DNA of 64,000 nt from Ailanthus altissimus (taxonomy: Eukaryota; Streptophyta; Magnoliopsida; Sapindales; Simaroubaceae): contig OX327705.1 in NCBI GenBank assembly GCA_946807835.1, positions 13,360,501-13,424,500 of the forward strand, given 5' to 3'. Both the position numbers and the translations under genes were made by a program. The first letter of the stretch is position 1. Each line of letters starts with the position of its first letter. The notes beneath the pieces are model-generated. The model made no database searches and was not told where the DNA came from. It saw only the letters and a list, made by a program, of their open reading frames with translations. Shown piece by piece: positions 1 to 12,430 of this stretch.

Positions 1-144
1 TCTTCTACCTTTCTCTCTCTGGATTCTTAATTACTTTTTTCTGCATTATATTACTTAAGTTATATTACTCATTTGATTGCTTCCACTTCAACAAATTAGA
101 ATTAGAGCAAGGTTCTGAGCAGATGGGTTATATTACTCATTTGA

Positions 145-940
145 TTGCCACACCTAAGTATGAGGTAGAGAAATTCAATAGGACGAATGACTTCAATTTG
201 TGAAAGATGAAGGTAAAGGCGTTGATTAGGCTCAACATTAAAGAAGACTGTAGCTCTATCTAGTGAAGGAGAGAAAACACTAGAGTCACCTAAGGCTAAA
301 GCAGAAAGAATGGACATTCAAGAAAAAGCTTACAGTATAATCTTTTTATCATTGAGTGATGAAATACTGAGGGAAGTAGCTGGCGAAACGACGGCGATTG
401 GTCTTTGAAAGAAGCTTAACTCCTTTTATAAGCAAAAATCATTGGCCAATAGATTGCATATAAAGAAAAAGCTATATCAGTTGTCCATGTCAGAGGGGAC
501 ACCAATTAAAGACCATATAGATTCCTTCAATAAGATCACCCTTTATCTTGAAGCTATCAACATCAAGTTAGAAGACAAAGATAAGGTAATCATCCCGCTG
601 AGTTCATTTTTCAAAAGTTATGAGAGCTTTGTTGATATATTGCTCTACGGTAAAGAGAGTTTAACGATAAGCGATGTGAAATAATCTTTAAACTCAAATC
701 TATTAGAAAAGTAGATCGAGGGTAATGCAGAAAGTCTATCTGTAAGAGGAATGCCCTTATATAGAAATAGAAGGGAAAAGGGCTCAAGATCGAAGTCCAA
801 GACTCCTAGAAAGTGCTATTGCTGCAAAAAAGATAGGCACTTCATAAAGGACTGTCTAGAGAAGAAAGCGCAAGACAAGAAAAAACATATACTGCACTTG
901 CCTATAATGATAGCTACAATAGCATATAGACACTAGTCCC
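145..940 (+). pseudogene. copia gag remnant with CCHC zinc knuckle
   Basis: Gag is the retrotransposon structural protein that packages element RNA in cytoplasmic particles. The opening stretch resembles the copia gag start (EVEKFNRTNDFNL), with a TGA where tryptophan is usual. A UBN2-like middle domain lies at 442-684 (DHIDSFNKITLYLEAINIKL). A zinc knuckle of CX2CX4HX4C form, CYCCKKDRHFIKDC, lies near 816-860. Stops at about 199, 682 and 934 break the frame. It is clearly non-functional and was probably an ordinary gag-pol frame originally. Confidence 0.75.
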
Positions 941-1199
941 TATTGATGGTGAGAATACTAAACAATGGATTCTAGATTCTATTTGTATATTTCACATGTT
1001 CCTGCAAAAATCTTGGTTTATAAATTTCTAGCCCATTAATGGTGTTAAGGTATAAATGGGTAATGACGTCGCTTGTCAGGTGATAAGAATTGATAGTATT
1101 AAACTTAAGTTGCATGATGGGTGAGTGAGAGAGTTGCTAGATATTAGGTATGTTCCTGACCTTAAGAGGAACTTGATCTCACTAGAAATTTAAACCAGA

Positions 1200-2400
1200 A
1201 TGGATATTCCATCAGGATCGATAGAGCGTTTTGAGAGTATTAAGAGGTTCTATGGTGGTAATGAGAGGAGAAAAGCACAAGGGTGTTTATGTGCTTAAAG
1301 ATAAAGTCATAAGCGGTTCTGCACTATTTTCTATAGATGATGAGAATATGCAAACCGAGTTGTGGCATCTTAGACTAGCATACCTAGGTGAGAGAAACCT
1401 GAAAGAGTTATTTAGTCAAAAGACGTTTGGTGAGGATAAGTTCTAGCTATTAGAATTTTGTGAGCATTGTGTGCTTGGGAAGGCACATTGGGTAAGGCTT
1501 AGTACTGGCGATCACAAAACTAAGGGAAACTCTTGACTATATACACTTGGTTCTTTGGGGATCAGCTCAAATAGCAATTCGTAGTGATGTTATGTATTTT
1601 CTCATTTTGATTGATGGCTATTCAAAGAAGTTATAGGTCTATGTGTTAAAAAATAAGGATCAAGTGTTTGATGCATTCAAGGCTTGAAAGGCTCTTGTTG
1701 AGAATCAGACTGGTAAAAAGGTAAAAAGGCTACGGACTGACAATGGTCTTGAATTTTACAATAAAGCGTTTGATAGTTTTTGTGCCAAGCATAGGATTGC
1801 AAGATATAGAATAGTAAGATCAACACCACAATAGAATAACGTAGCTGAGAGGATAAATAGAACCCTACTTGAAAGGGTTAAATGCATGCTTACCAATACA
1901 AAGATGTCCAAAGCATTTTGGAGAAAAGCTATAGCAATTGCAGCTTATTTGATCAATAGAAGTCCCTCCTTAATAATTGACTTCAAGGCGCCAAAGCAGA
2001 AATGGTCTAGCAACCCTCCTAAGTGTGACTACCTCAGAAGTTTTGGTTGTCCTACCTTTGTATATGTTAAGGAGGGAAAATTAAAACCTAGAGATATCAA
2101 AGAGGTATTCATAGGGTATCCCGAAGAAGTGAAAGGATACAAAGTGGTGTAAAGATTTGACATTACCAAATAGTATCATAAGTCGTGACGTGACATTCGA
2201 TGAAACGACCATGTTGAAAGCCTCTGAAAGAGATGAGAAAGAAGAACATGTGCCCAAGGAAGACTCAGTACCTAAGTCAATAGAAGTTAAAGTAAAGCTA
2301 GAGAATAAATCTGATATGCCCCAAATCAGCACTTCAATAACGAGATCCTTGAAGATGAACCAAGAACATCAGTGAGTTCCTCTAAGTCCATCTAAGGAAA
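1200..2400 (+). pseudogene. copia integrase remnant
   Basis: Integrase joins element cDNA to the host chromosome. The GAG-pre-integrase motif TELWHLRLAYLGERNLKEL is at about 1357-1415, followed by a CEHCVLGKAH-type zinc-binding half. A decayed core follows, with TDNGLEF near 1736-1755 and, at 1886-2152, the C-terminal side (AFWRKAIAIAAYLINRSPS, then SFGCPTFVYVKEGKLKPR). Stops in several places (for example about 1444 and 2150) and frame changes make it dead. Lines 2157-2375 are the variable linker before RT. Confidence 0.7.
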
Positions 2401-2539
2401 GACTAGGACCTCTGAGATGAAACTTGAAAAGTACCAGCTACCTAGAGATAAGCTAAGGAGATTGATTAACGCACTAATTAGGTATGCACATGTAGATTTA
2501 GTTGCTCATACTTTTAATTCTTCTTTATACTCTTGAGTT

Positions 2540-3337
2540 TGATGAGCCTAGAACATATGACGAGATTATGAAGAGTAAAAACAAGAAAGAATGGTAGTAG
2601 GCCATGTAAGAAGAGATTTATTTTCTTAAAAAGAATAATATCTGGAAGTTAGTGGAGAGACTTAAAAAAAACTAGTTAGGTGCAAGTGGGTGTATAAGGT
2701 GAACGAGGGGATACCGGGGATAGAGTCTACAAGATTTAAGGCTAGGTTAGTTGCACAAAATTTTACTCAGAGAGAGGGAGTTAACTTTCATGAGATATTC
2801 TCTCTAGTCATCAAACACACATCCATTAGGATTTTATTAGCTATGTGCATAAACCTCAATTTACATCTAGAGTAGATGGATGTAAAGACAGCTTTTTTGC
2901 ATAGAGAACTTGAAGAGGTGATATACATAACTTGACTGCAAGGGTTTGTAGAGCTCAAATAAGAAGATCATGATTGCTTGTTGAAGAAGTCATTGTATCG
3001 ATTAAAGTAATCACCTAAACAGTGGTATAACAGATTTGATGAGTTTGTGATGGCTTGTAGCTTTAGTAGGAGCAAGTATGACGGATGCGTGTACTTTAAG
3101 AGCTTGAGTTGTGGAATGATGTATTTGCTTCTATATGCCGATGATATATTGATTGCGTGCAAAAACATAGAAGAGATAAAAAAACTCAAGAAGCAAGTTA
3201 ATGGCGAGTTTGAGATGAAAGATTTGGGAGCAGTAAAGAGGATGTTGGGTATGGATATTGTGAGAGAAAGAAGAGATGTCATCTTCTTGTCTCAACAGCG
3301 ACATATAATCAAAATTCTAGAGAAGTTTAGCATGCCC
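2540..3337 (+). pseudogene. copia reverse transcriptase remnant, truncated
   Basis: Reverse transcriptase copies element RNA into cDNA. Pieces seen: RFKARLVAQNFTQREGVNF (about 2728-2790), DVKTAFLHRELEEVIY (about 2878-2930), and the catalytic region LLLYADDILIACKN (about 3126-3165), where YADD replaces the usual YVDD. The ending EKFSMPY runs directly into the family A LTR, so the RT C-terminus and RNase H are lost or lie elsewhere. Internal stops at about 2874, 2934 and 2961. Confidence 0.75.
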
Positions 3338-6300
3338 TATTAGGGTCGGTGCTTATGTGCCATCCCTAAATGTACATATACTTGTGAATTTATACAAGTA
3401 TACATTCCTATTAAATCGCTAATACCTTTTAAAATGGTCTTATGCAATATAACATTACAAATATTGTATGATATGAAAGAGTTTAGATCAGATCTTGTAA
3501 TATCCAATCCCCATTAGTAGTATTGGTGCCTATATTTCGGTATAGAGTAATGAAGACACCGTGGGGTTACCCGATTTTAACCCTATTAGAAATATTTTTT
3601 TATGATGCGCGTGAGAGATATTAGACCTAATTTGGTAATTTTACACTAGGTCGGAGCATCGGATAACCTTAGAATATTTTTGAAATTTTTGTCCATTGAC
3701 TTGGAAAAGAAAATTTTAATTTACTACATGAATTTCCATTTAAGGGTTATGTATGGAACAAGCCTTTGTTGAGAAGTACAATCCATATATTAGAGAATGG
3801 ACCAATTAGAAACAATCTCATTGATTGCCAAGTTGAGAATTCTAGTTAGTTCCTTAGACTATTCTAACTAGATAGTTACAAAGGAACCAATTACATACTT
3901 AGTTTCCAACCAATGACAAATTAGAAATTTAGAGTAAGTTGAGGGGAAAATTTGGTCTTTTGAGAGAGCACTATATATATGGTATAAGTGTATAGAAATT
4001 TCAAGTAATCAAAAGCAAAACACTTAGAGCAAAAGAGAGCAAAATTCGTGCAAACGAAGAGGAGGCTGCTATAGTGAAATTTTAGTTTTTTTTCATGCTT
4101 TTTCATATTTAATCAAGCTATAATAAGGTCACATGTCAATTCGTAAGATCAATTGAAGCCTCCAGTAATAAACATTCAAGAAAAATATGTAAAAAAAAGC
4201 ATTGTTTTATGAGATTGATATGTGAACTTTCAAGATTGCTTCAATTTATGTTCTTGTGTGTATTCTTGGTTTAGATTGAGTTGAATTCTAGTGTGGAGCT
4301 TGAAAGAGTTATCAAATTGAAGAAATTGAGAAGGTAAGAATTAGAGTTTTTGGTGATTTAGATGTAGAGACTTCAATTGGTTATAATTAGGGCATTAGAA
4401 TGAAATTAGCTTGATTTTGATGCAATTGGAATAAGAAATTAAGAAAAGAAATGTGTTGGAACATAGGGTGAAATTCTGCCACTTTAGGAAAATTAGGGAT
4501 TGAGTTATGTTTTGGTTAAATTGTGATGTATAAATGGTGCCTAATGTAAATTGAATGTATATGGTTGATGAAAAAATTAAAAATGAAGAAAATGGGACAT
4601 AATTATCCATTTTGGTAAGGAAGGGCAATTATGTCTAACCAATATTTTAAGGCGTTTAATAATTTTTAGGGCATCGGATGGTGAGTTAGATTAGATTAAA
4701 TGACTCCGTAAATGAAAATCGAAAAGTAGTATCCACTAGGCTTTGTATGCCAATTAGGGCGTTTAGTAGTTAAATGAGATTCTAGTGTTTGAATTAGTTC
4801 TTAAGAAGTGTAATTCTTTGCAGGTTTTGTATTGAATTTTTAGAAAAACAGGAGAAACTCTGCCCCTTTTTTTAAGAATTAATATGTCATCTTCATGTAT
4901 TTTCCAAGATTTTCTCAATAATAGTAAAAACTAAAAAGAGGTTCACTTCGCAAAATTTCTCAACTGACCCAATTATATTCTGAGGAACTTCCGTCGGAGT
5001 GTCAAGTAGGGCCGCTGGGATCTACTGTAGAGGGTCTTGGGCCCGGTCCTATCCATTCTAAAAGAATTTAGACAAGGGCCTACGGTTAGCTATACAGAGA
5101 GATATAAATACTAAATGTTAACATAGCTAATTGTTAGCTAGTTATAATACTCAGCAAATATATAAGAGTTGGAGCTATGTTTGTAATGAGATATAGATCT
5201 GGGAATATACTAGTAGCTACACAATTGTAAGAGTTGCAATCAGGTGCCAAGAAATGTCAGTTGCGCAAGTATGTTCTCAAATATTATCCCCGATCTATTT
5301 CTGCTAATGTGGGTCAGTCGATTGATACATTTATATAGATCAGTATATGTCGTACCTATAGGGTATAGATGGTTGTTCCTAGCCAATCGTGAGCTTGGAG
5401 CTCGTATTCATATATGGGTATCCAGTTAGGACTAGATATATAACAAACTCACGAAGGCCTCCGATATAAACCCTATGTAAGACGTCAATGGAGGGTCCTC
5501 TCGAGTTGAGTAATATACGTGGTTCTTTGACCTGAGTGCCATAGTGGGCTTGTAAGTGATCCATCATACTTTGGTGCCACGCATGTCATAGACCTTTTAT
5601 GGTGTGACCACTGGGTGTCGCTGGGTATAGTCCAATGCTTATGGAGTCCAGTGTGTCTAGATATGGAATTCGTCACCTCGCATAGAGAGTTTGATATCTA
5701 TATACTTCAAGACTGTATCTCAAAAAGTCTTATGGCCACAAGTATTAATCCTGGGAAAGAGTTTCTGCCAGGGTGGAACAATTTAGCAAAGGAGTTTGTA
5801 TATATTGTTCAGTGAGATACAAGTCTGAAGATATGACATGGATGAGCACATGGGGATTTGATGGTGATAATTTATATCCCCACACATCTAGGATATCATG
5901 ACATAATGACTATACGTATGCGTTGTAACCTTAACTTGTATGGTTCAATGCACTGATTTACATATGCGTGTCATATGCGTAGGGCAATATTCAGGGACTG
6001 ATGGAATAGTTTCATTTAACGAATCAGGCGTGAACCTAGGGAGTCTCGTGATATAGAGTGTACTCGTTGTGCACTGGAGCAACGTACTGAATTAAATTGT
6101 CTAATCCAATAATATCCAGTACTACTATGGGAATATGTGCATATCTGTATTTAAGCGTTAAATACAATAATTAGTCAATAATTATTATTTACTAATTGTA
6201 TAATGAAATGTGGCGCATTATGGGCCCTCGGTTGAGTTTACACAAGTATGAGATTTGGTGGGACGTGCTAAGGGGTAAACTTGGTAACTATTAATGAAGG

Positions 6301-6926
6301 GCAAAATGGTCATTTTGCACATTGATTATTTAATTATTAACTAATCAAAATATTTCATGATAATATATTATTATTTTAATATATATATATAGATGAGATA
6401 TGTGTGTGTGATAGAAGGTGTATGTGTGTTAGACGTGTGAAATGGAAAAGAAATGAAAAAATGAAAATTGTTTCTTTTCTTACATTTGGAGCGTAGAAGA
6501 AAAAAAAAAGGAAAAATAAAATTGTTTCATTTTTCTCTATGGTGCCAAAAGAAGCAATTGTGAATTGCTTCAATTTCTATTTCATTTCCTTTTAGAGAAA
6601 AGGAAGAATCCATACAACCGGCCATTTTAAGGGTTTAAGAGTTAAGTCCAATGCTGGATATAGGGCCGCTATTTTAGCTCGCCAAGCCCACCGAGTTGGT
6701 GACTAGGACTGCCAACGAGTTGGTCTCCATGCAGACTCCGAGGATTCACGTATATAATGTTACATGTTATGGTAATTTTTCAACCCTCCTAATATATTAA
6801 TGTGATTAATATATTATTTATTATATGATTTAATTCTTCCGCAGCGTTAAGTATGTATGAGATACATATTTTATGCAATAAATATAATTACACATGCATA
6901 CACCCATGTATATTAGATCCCCAACA
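3338..6926 (+). repeat. Copia family A LTR (plus strand), with a nested insert
   Basis: The reverse complement of 18871-19770 plus 41943-43255 aligns with this segment end to end, apart from the 3496-5055 insert. It begins TATTAGGGTCGGTGC (the other copy begins TGTTAGGGTTGG) and ends CCCCAACA just before a tRNA-Met primer site at 6931. Without the insert it is about 2.0 kb. It interrupts the older copia RT at 3337. Confidence 0.85.
3496..5055 (+). mobile_element. ~1.56-kb LTR-like insertion inside the family A LTR
   Basis: This segment is absent from the inverted family A LTR copy, where the flanks (...CAGATCT and AAAGAGTTTAG...) are contiguous. It starts TGTAATATCC and ends CTATCCA, a TG...CA layout, and contains a TATA-like stretch (ACTATATATATGG near 3970). 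Flanks GATCT and ATTCT form only an imperfect target duplication. It has no coding capacity and is most simply an old solo LTR, perhaps gypsy type. The strand is inferred from the TG start. Confidence 0.55.
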
Positions 6927-6930
6927 AAAA

Positions 6931-6942
6931 TGGTATCAGAGC
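6931..6942 (+). other. Primer binding site, tRNA-Met type (family A)
   Basis: TGGTATCAGAGC is the usual plant primer site complementary to the initiator tRNA-Met 3' end. It lies four bases after the LTR end CCAACA, which fixes the LTR as the 5' LTR of a plus-strand element. Confidence 0.9.
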
Positions 6943-7036
6943 CATTTATGAGAATTTGGAGTGTTGTTTGAGTAAAGGGATGCAAAAGGCCCAATGTAAA
7001 TGATGTGTTTAAAGTGTTGAAACGGGTATACCGAAG

Positions 7037-7330
7037 GGGGTACATTGGGCGCTGAAGCGCCAAAGGGCTAGCGCTGCGGTGCTGAGAGTTCTCTCTCCCA
7101 GGGTTGTAACGTTGGCGAGCCCGCACTGGGGCGTGAAGGTTCTGAAATTTGCACCCTATCGACAATGGATGGGCGCCGCGACGCTGGGGGTTCGACCTCC
7201 CAGCGTTGTAGCAATGGTAATCCGGCGCCGCGGCACTACAGGATTGACTTCCCAGTGCTGCAGTGATATAATTCGATGCTGCGAATTTGACCTTCCAGCG
7301 TTGTAGTGATATAATCCAGCACCGCGGCAA
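7037..7330 (+). repeat. GC-rich block of degenerate GCGCTGNNGCGC units (family A leader)
   Basis: Repeated short units such as GGGCGCTGAAGCGCC, AGCGCTGCGG and GGCGCCGCGACGCTGG stand out in otherwise AT-rich DNA. Many units are self-complementary and could form small RNA stems. It occupies the same place as the block at 26638-27030 in family B. Confidence 0.7.
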
Positions 7331-7757
7331 GGGGACTGTTCACTTGAACAGTAGCAAATGAACAGTGTTTTATACTATTTGCAGCTATAGTAATTTTGAG
7401 CAGTGTTTCAAAATTAATTTTACATGTGTAGATTTATGAGATGTAGTGATAAAAATTATCAGTCTACATTATAAATCGGGGTTTAGGAGATGTAGTGATA
7501 AGAGTTATCGGTCTGCAATATAAATCAGAATTAATTTTTCTGTGTTGGTAACCACAATGAGAGCTATACGAGTGGAGGTTAGTTGTGCTTACATAGAAAA
7601 ATTAATTAATTGAGAATCACCCTCCCTATGAGATGGATACCTAAGATAGAAACAAAAATCTCTCTTAATCAAATTGAAAAATATTACATTATTAGATAAT
7701 ATTTTATTCTGATCCGTCTTATCAAGATAGTGTTAGACAGTCACGTCCACTTTTTTC

Positions 7758-8052
7758 TAATATTGCTACAGCGTGATGGACTTGGTCGGTTAGGTTTGGA
7801 CTATACTGATTAAACGTGAGATGAGGCAAACATATGCAAAAGTATTGTCTAATATTGCTACAGCATTATGGTAGTATCAGTAGCATATATTTTATCATTG
7901 ACAAGTTAATCTAGAATACACTTACCCAATATTGCTACAACGTGAGGATAAGGTATATTCAGGATCAAGTGGTAAGAGTTGCATAAGATGTAATTGACAA
8001 ATGTTGTCTACCTGTTGAGTTTACAAGGCCAATATTGCTACAGCATGAGGCC
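7758..8052 (+). repeat. Four dispersed AATATTGCTACAGCGTGAGG repeats
   Basis: Near-identical ~20-bp copies start at about 7760, 7850, 7928 and 8030, separated by 80-100 bp of unrelated sequence, between the primer site and gag. Family B has four repeats of a different sequence at the same relative positions. Confidence 0.75.
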
Positions 8053-8250
8053 TGAGTAAATTTCAATGGGACATACTTCACACTGCATAGTTTAAAAGAG
8101 TTTAAACTATCTTCTTCCCATTCGAGAGATTACCGAAATTATGTAAAGCAATGGGAGGATATTTTATTAACGATTTAATGACTATTCCGCTTACATCTCC
8201 TATTATTTTGGCCTGTCAAGTCTAATGGCCACTACAAACTAGCTACACAA

Positions 8251-9489
8251 GTCTAAAAAAGGAATAATTAATTTTTAGTTGTGCCTTTTTTAAATGTTTT
8301 AATTTTATCATTGATTTAATATGCGTATTATATTAATCATACAGCGGAGATTATAGTTTGTTTATGTTGCGTTACAAAGAGACATTGGTTAATGGCCATG
8401 ATGTTCGCTTCTAATGCACACAAGCAGATGTCACATACTACTGAAGGCATCTTGCTGTTAGATTGTTCCATGACTTATCATTGAAGGAAAAAGAAAGAAA
8501 GAAAAAAGTATGAGGATGAAAGTATTGTCTAATGACCATTGAGTTGAGCATTACTTGTAGATGCTCTTTTGAATCAAAAATTTGTTTCACTATAAGATCT
8601 TCATTGTTACCAACAACGTTCTTCCTTATGTGATTATTAGTGATATATAGTAGTTGAATCATATGTGTGATTGATAAAATAACTTGAAGCAACTTCATTC
8701 TAGGCGCGTAACTCTTTCTATAATACATTGGACTACCACTGCAAGGAATATTATCTAATTATGGTGATACATCACAAGAAACGGTATTGACATCCATTGG
8801 ATTAAGCTCAAAATTACCTTGCGTGTCAACAAGTAAAACATGGTCTAATTCCTTTTTTAAGGGTAAATTTCTTTTCCACCAATTTGTAAATATTCGTGTT
8901 TATTCGCTACTGCATTTTCACGAATAAATGTTGATGGCACAAGATTTTGACAACACTGACTTTATTTTAAACATGAATATGTAATTGGTGGAATTATCTC
9001 CTTACTCGAATTACCATTATGTATTGTGTGAATAACTTTAGGATCATAAGTGACACATAAAGAATTTCTAATTTCACTTTTAGTATAATCTTAGAAAAAG
9101 GTCTACATGTACATGTTAAAATTTATATAGATGAGATATGGTCCATTGTTTTTACCTAATCATCAAAGTGATTCATGTTTTGAAAGATTAAGGTCAATGA
9201 AAACAACAATTTCTTGAACAAGTTGGTTATAACTTATTGATCATGGAACCTTAATTCTTATAGTACTTTTTCCTCAAAACTTGTAAAAGGCCCTATGTTC
9301 AGACCAATCACTATTAAAAAACAAATTCACATACAGATGGTGTGCATTAATTTAAAGAAAACATAATTAAATTAAACACAATTAGAATAGATTATTTAAA
9401 AAATTATTTGTTAATTACAACATAAGAATCTGTATCAAATACAAGCCTATGTTATATTAATTATTCATATAAATACAAAATAAGATTAC
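8251..9489. other. AT-rich intergenic sequence, nothing identified
   Basis: No gene can be supported. Reverse-strand reading between about 8440 and 9150 gives short, stop-ridden peptide stretches that look like an eroded coding fragment, but I could not match them to a family. Confidence 0.5.
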
Positions 9490-9940
9490 TACACAACTCT
9501 TATAAGATATACATATAAAGTTTGTAAAAGTTATAATGCATTATAATAGCATAGGTGATGGTACAAAACTATACGTGACTATTAAATATCATATAATGTT
9601 AAGGTTGTAGAAAAATTATGCATTGCAATACCTTAGGTGACAGTACAAACTCCTTACAAGACCATGTATGCAAAGCTTGGTATAAAGTAATATGTATTGG
9701 ATTAGCTTAGGTGAAATAGAAGACTTGTACAAGACTCGTATAAAACTATGTAACGTTAAGTTTTGTAAGAAAATATAAAGTAGTTCATTGACATAATTAC
9801 CAGTATAAAATTATACAAGACTTTTAGAAGACCATGTATGTAAAGTCTTATATAATAACACAATCTACTATATTGACTTAGGTGACAGTACAAGACTGCT
9901 ACACGGTTCTTACATGACTATGTAACTTGAAGTCTTGTAA
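9490..9940 (+). repeat. Degenerate ~80-bp minisatellite, about five units
   Basis: Units share TTAGGTGACAGTACAAGACT, then ACAAGACT(C/T)TTATAAGACCATGTATG and TAAAGTCTTGTA. The landmark AGGTGA (or a variant) occurs at about 9553, 9635, 9709, 9796 and 9880, a spacing of 74-86 bp. Units are clearly diverged. Confidence 0.7.
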
Positions 9941-11606
9941 CTAAAAATCTTTGCCAAGATTGTCTTGTGAATGAGAATCTTGTTTTTCAAAGTGATCAAG
10001 TTTGAGTTACTCGAATTTCCCATTTTGATGTTATCTAAAAGTTCTAAGTTACTTGTATTTTTTATTTTTACGTCTTATTATTTCTCTTGTTAGTCTCTAA
10101 TAATTCTTCGTGTTAGTGGTTTGGTTTGTCTTCGTCCAAACATTTTCATAGACAGTATCACTAAAGTTTTCTAGTTCAGAGACTTCACGTTAATTATCTT
10201 ATTATCTTTGCATACTTTTTTAATTGACAATAAAAAATATTTGTTCTATTATAATTTAAAAAATTTAATATTTAAATTAGTGCTTATTCAAAAAGAATGA
10301 TGTATGTGCGTGAATGATTATATGCACACACAATTAAGATAGTAATATTTGACGTGTAAATGAATGATTATGAATGAATTGTAAAGCCATTTTGTAGGGA
10401 AAGAATCGCAATTCTTTTCTAAGTTTTAATATAAGTTATTGATTTTAATTAAACTCGAATTGAAAAGACTTTAAGTTTGTTAATGTATGTTTAATCAAAT
10501 AAAAGAATTTAAGTGACGTATAAGAAATTCTTCTTCGTCTGAAACAGTTAATAATTAACAGAAATTATAATCATATTAATTTTAATTTGTTTCTACTTCC
10601 TCGTGATGTCCGCAATTTGTTTATGATACTTGTGAGTTGGGGGATTTAAGTTAACAATCAAAAATAAATCTAAAACGCAGGTCAAGTTAATTGTCCTTAA
10701 ATTGTTGGGCCTAATTTGTTGCTTGGGCTTCCTAACGTTGGCTGATTAGGCCTTCTAAAGTTTGACCCAACAATAACAATTTAACTTTATGCAGGTGTTT
10801 ATGCAACCGATAGCATCTAATTGGTTTAAATATTGTTATTCATGTGTTCAAGGATGAATATTTGGCTTTTAAAGACTTGGTTCATGATGTTGCCACTAGA
10901 GAAATAATTGAGTCGAGTAGCCAATAAAAAACAATGTATGCAACGATAATAGTTAAGTCACATACTTTAAGAAATAAGTCACCTAATAATGGATATCATA
11001 ATAAGTTACAAGAAATCTTTTATTTAGTTTATGTTTACATTGTCAAATGTTATCTGAATTATTTTTTTTCGTGTGGAATTGCAGGAATTGGCTTTACGAG
11101 ACTTGTCTGGAAATCTCTCAGAATTTCGAATTTGTTTTTTTCTTTCAGAATTTGTTTCCATTTTTTCTTTTCACAGCTTAGTTAGAATTATGGAGAAGAA
11201 AAGGGTTTGATTTAGTCAAACTTAGGTTCTTGACGACGTAATGTCCTCAAGTTGTAACTTCCCTGGTACTTATCCAACTAAGTGATACTGAGTTTGAATT
11301 CATCATTTACAAAGAAGTACTTGCTTGCTTCTTTTTTTTTTTCATCTCTTTCCTCTCACATAAGCTTTGTTCTTTCTTTTTTTTTTTAATTTCAAAAGGT
11401 GACTTATTTTGTTTAAAAGAAGTAATTGCTTGTTTTTCTAATATCTTGCCTCTCGTAGAAGCTTTTATAATTTCAAAATGTGACTTATTTTGATTAAAAA
11501 AATTGAACTCATGGAAGGGAAAGAATTAAAATAATTACAATCCATATTTTTGTACAAATTAGAAGTGAAAAAAATTATCTAAACTCAAATCTTTTGAATA
11601 TATACA
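9941..11606. other. AT-rich intergenic sequence
   Basis: No gene or family is supported. The only structure noted is an imperfect hairpin at 10701-10774 with outer arms ATTGTTGGG/CCCAACAAT and an inner CCTAAT/ATTAGG pair. The small ORF at 10934-11185 has no recognisable domain. Confidence 0.5.
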
Positions 11607-12059
11607 TACACAAATATATATAAAACTGTTAATATAAATCAATATAACCAAATTTCAATCTCAATATTTAAGAAATTTATATATAAATTATTTAAAATTT
11701 GAAATATCGAAAAAAATGAATTCTTTTTACATTTTCTACAGTTATATTTAGCTTGTATACGTATAGATGATTTTATACGAGTAGATGTCTACACAGATTC
11801 AAATGCTCGCTTGATGTTAGCATTGTTTAAACAAAAAAATAATAACAAAATAATTTTTTGTTACTTTAATCAGTGTTATTTTAAGTATTATATAGTGCTC
11901 ATTTACAAATTTTTAAATTGAAAAAAAGACATTTGAAGCAAGAGATGTACAAATATTTAAAGTTTTAAAAATCTTGTTTATACCTTTTCAGATAACAAAA
12001 TCTGTTAAAATTAATTATAGAAAGAATAAAAATAAAAAATCACCATTTTTGATTGAAAA

Positions 12060-12430
12060 AAATAGAAAATTCTGATCAACACCAATCGTGGAACGATCAA
12101 CACTAGTCAACAACTAATCAATAATGGCCAATAATTTGTTAATACTGATCAACAACTGGTTAACAACTATTGGTCAATAGAAAGTCAATAACAATCAACT
12201 ATTGATCCATACTGGTCAATGGTTGTCAATCATCATAGGTCAACAATCGATCAATATAATCAACAATCGGTCGTCGATCGATTAACGACAATCAATTGCT
12301 GGTCCATGACTAGTCAATGGCCGTTAATCAACATTGGTCAATAGCAATCAATAGTCGGTTAATGACAGTCAATTGTTAATCAATGTTAGTCAACGACTGT
12401 TAATGTCATCGACTGGCGACAAACAAGGGC
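12060..12430 (+). repeat. GTCAA/ATCAA-rich degenerate array, copy 1
   Basis: Short units of the type GGTCAATNN and ATCAACAATN are repeated irregularly, with about ten exact GTCAA cores. The matching array of copy 2 is at 49815-50190. GTCAA is the complement of the W-box core TTGAC, but a simple decayed minisatellite is the plainest reading. Confidence 0.65.

Larger units (their letters stand above)
1..3337 (+). mobile_element. Decayed Ty1/copia (Tork/Tnt1-like) element, internal region
   Basis: Gag, integrase and reverse transcriptase pieces occur in copia order on the plus strand, split by many stops and frameshifts. No 5' LTR is visible, so the element starts before the window. It ends abruptly inside RT at 3337, where a family A LTR begins; no RNase H follows. 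The Tork/Tnt1 assignment rests on the RT stretch MKDLGAVKRMLGMDI and the gag style, from family knowledge rather than a tree. Confidence 0.85.
6943..8250 (+). mobile_element. Family A untranslated leader and first gag codons; rest of element lost
   Basis: The leader matches the family B leader (26386-27862) in layout: a GC-rich block (7037-7330), then four dispersed repeats (7758-8050), then a gag start. The expected gag ATG is at about 8224 (ATGGCCACTACAAAC), where family B has ATGGCTTCAAACAAC; a TAG follows within a few codons. Similarity stops near 8250, so the coding region and 3' LTR are missing. Confidence 0.65.

Noticed and set aside
6931..6942. tRNA gene fragments (TGGTATCAGAGC here and at 26374 and 34156)
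   Set aside because: These are 12-base primer sites beside LTR ends; no cloverleaf surrounds them.
6830..7330. 166-codon minus-strand ORF
   Set aside because: It spans LTR end, primer site and the GC-rich leader repeat of family A; open only because of repeat composition.
10934..11185. 83-codon plus-strand ORF
   Set aside because: AT-rich low-complexity translation (many Phe, Ser and Tyr) with no recognisable domain or context.
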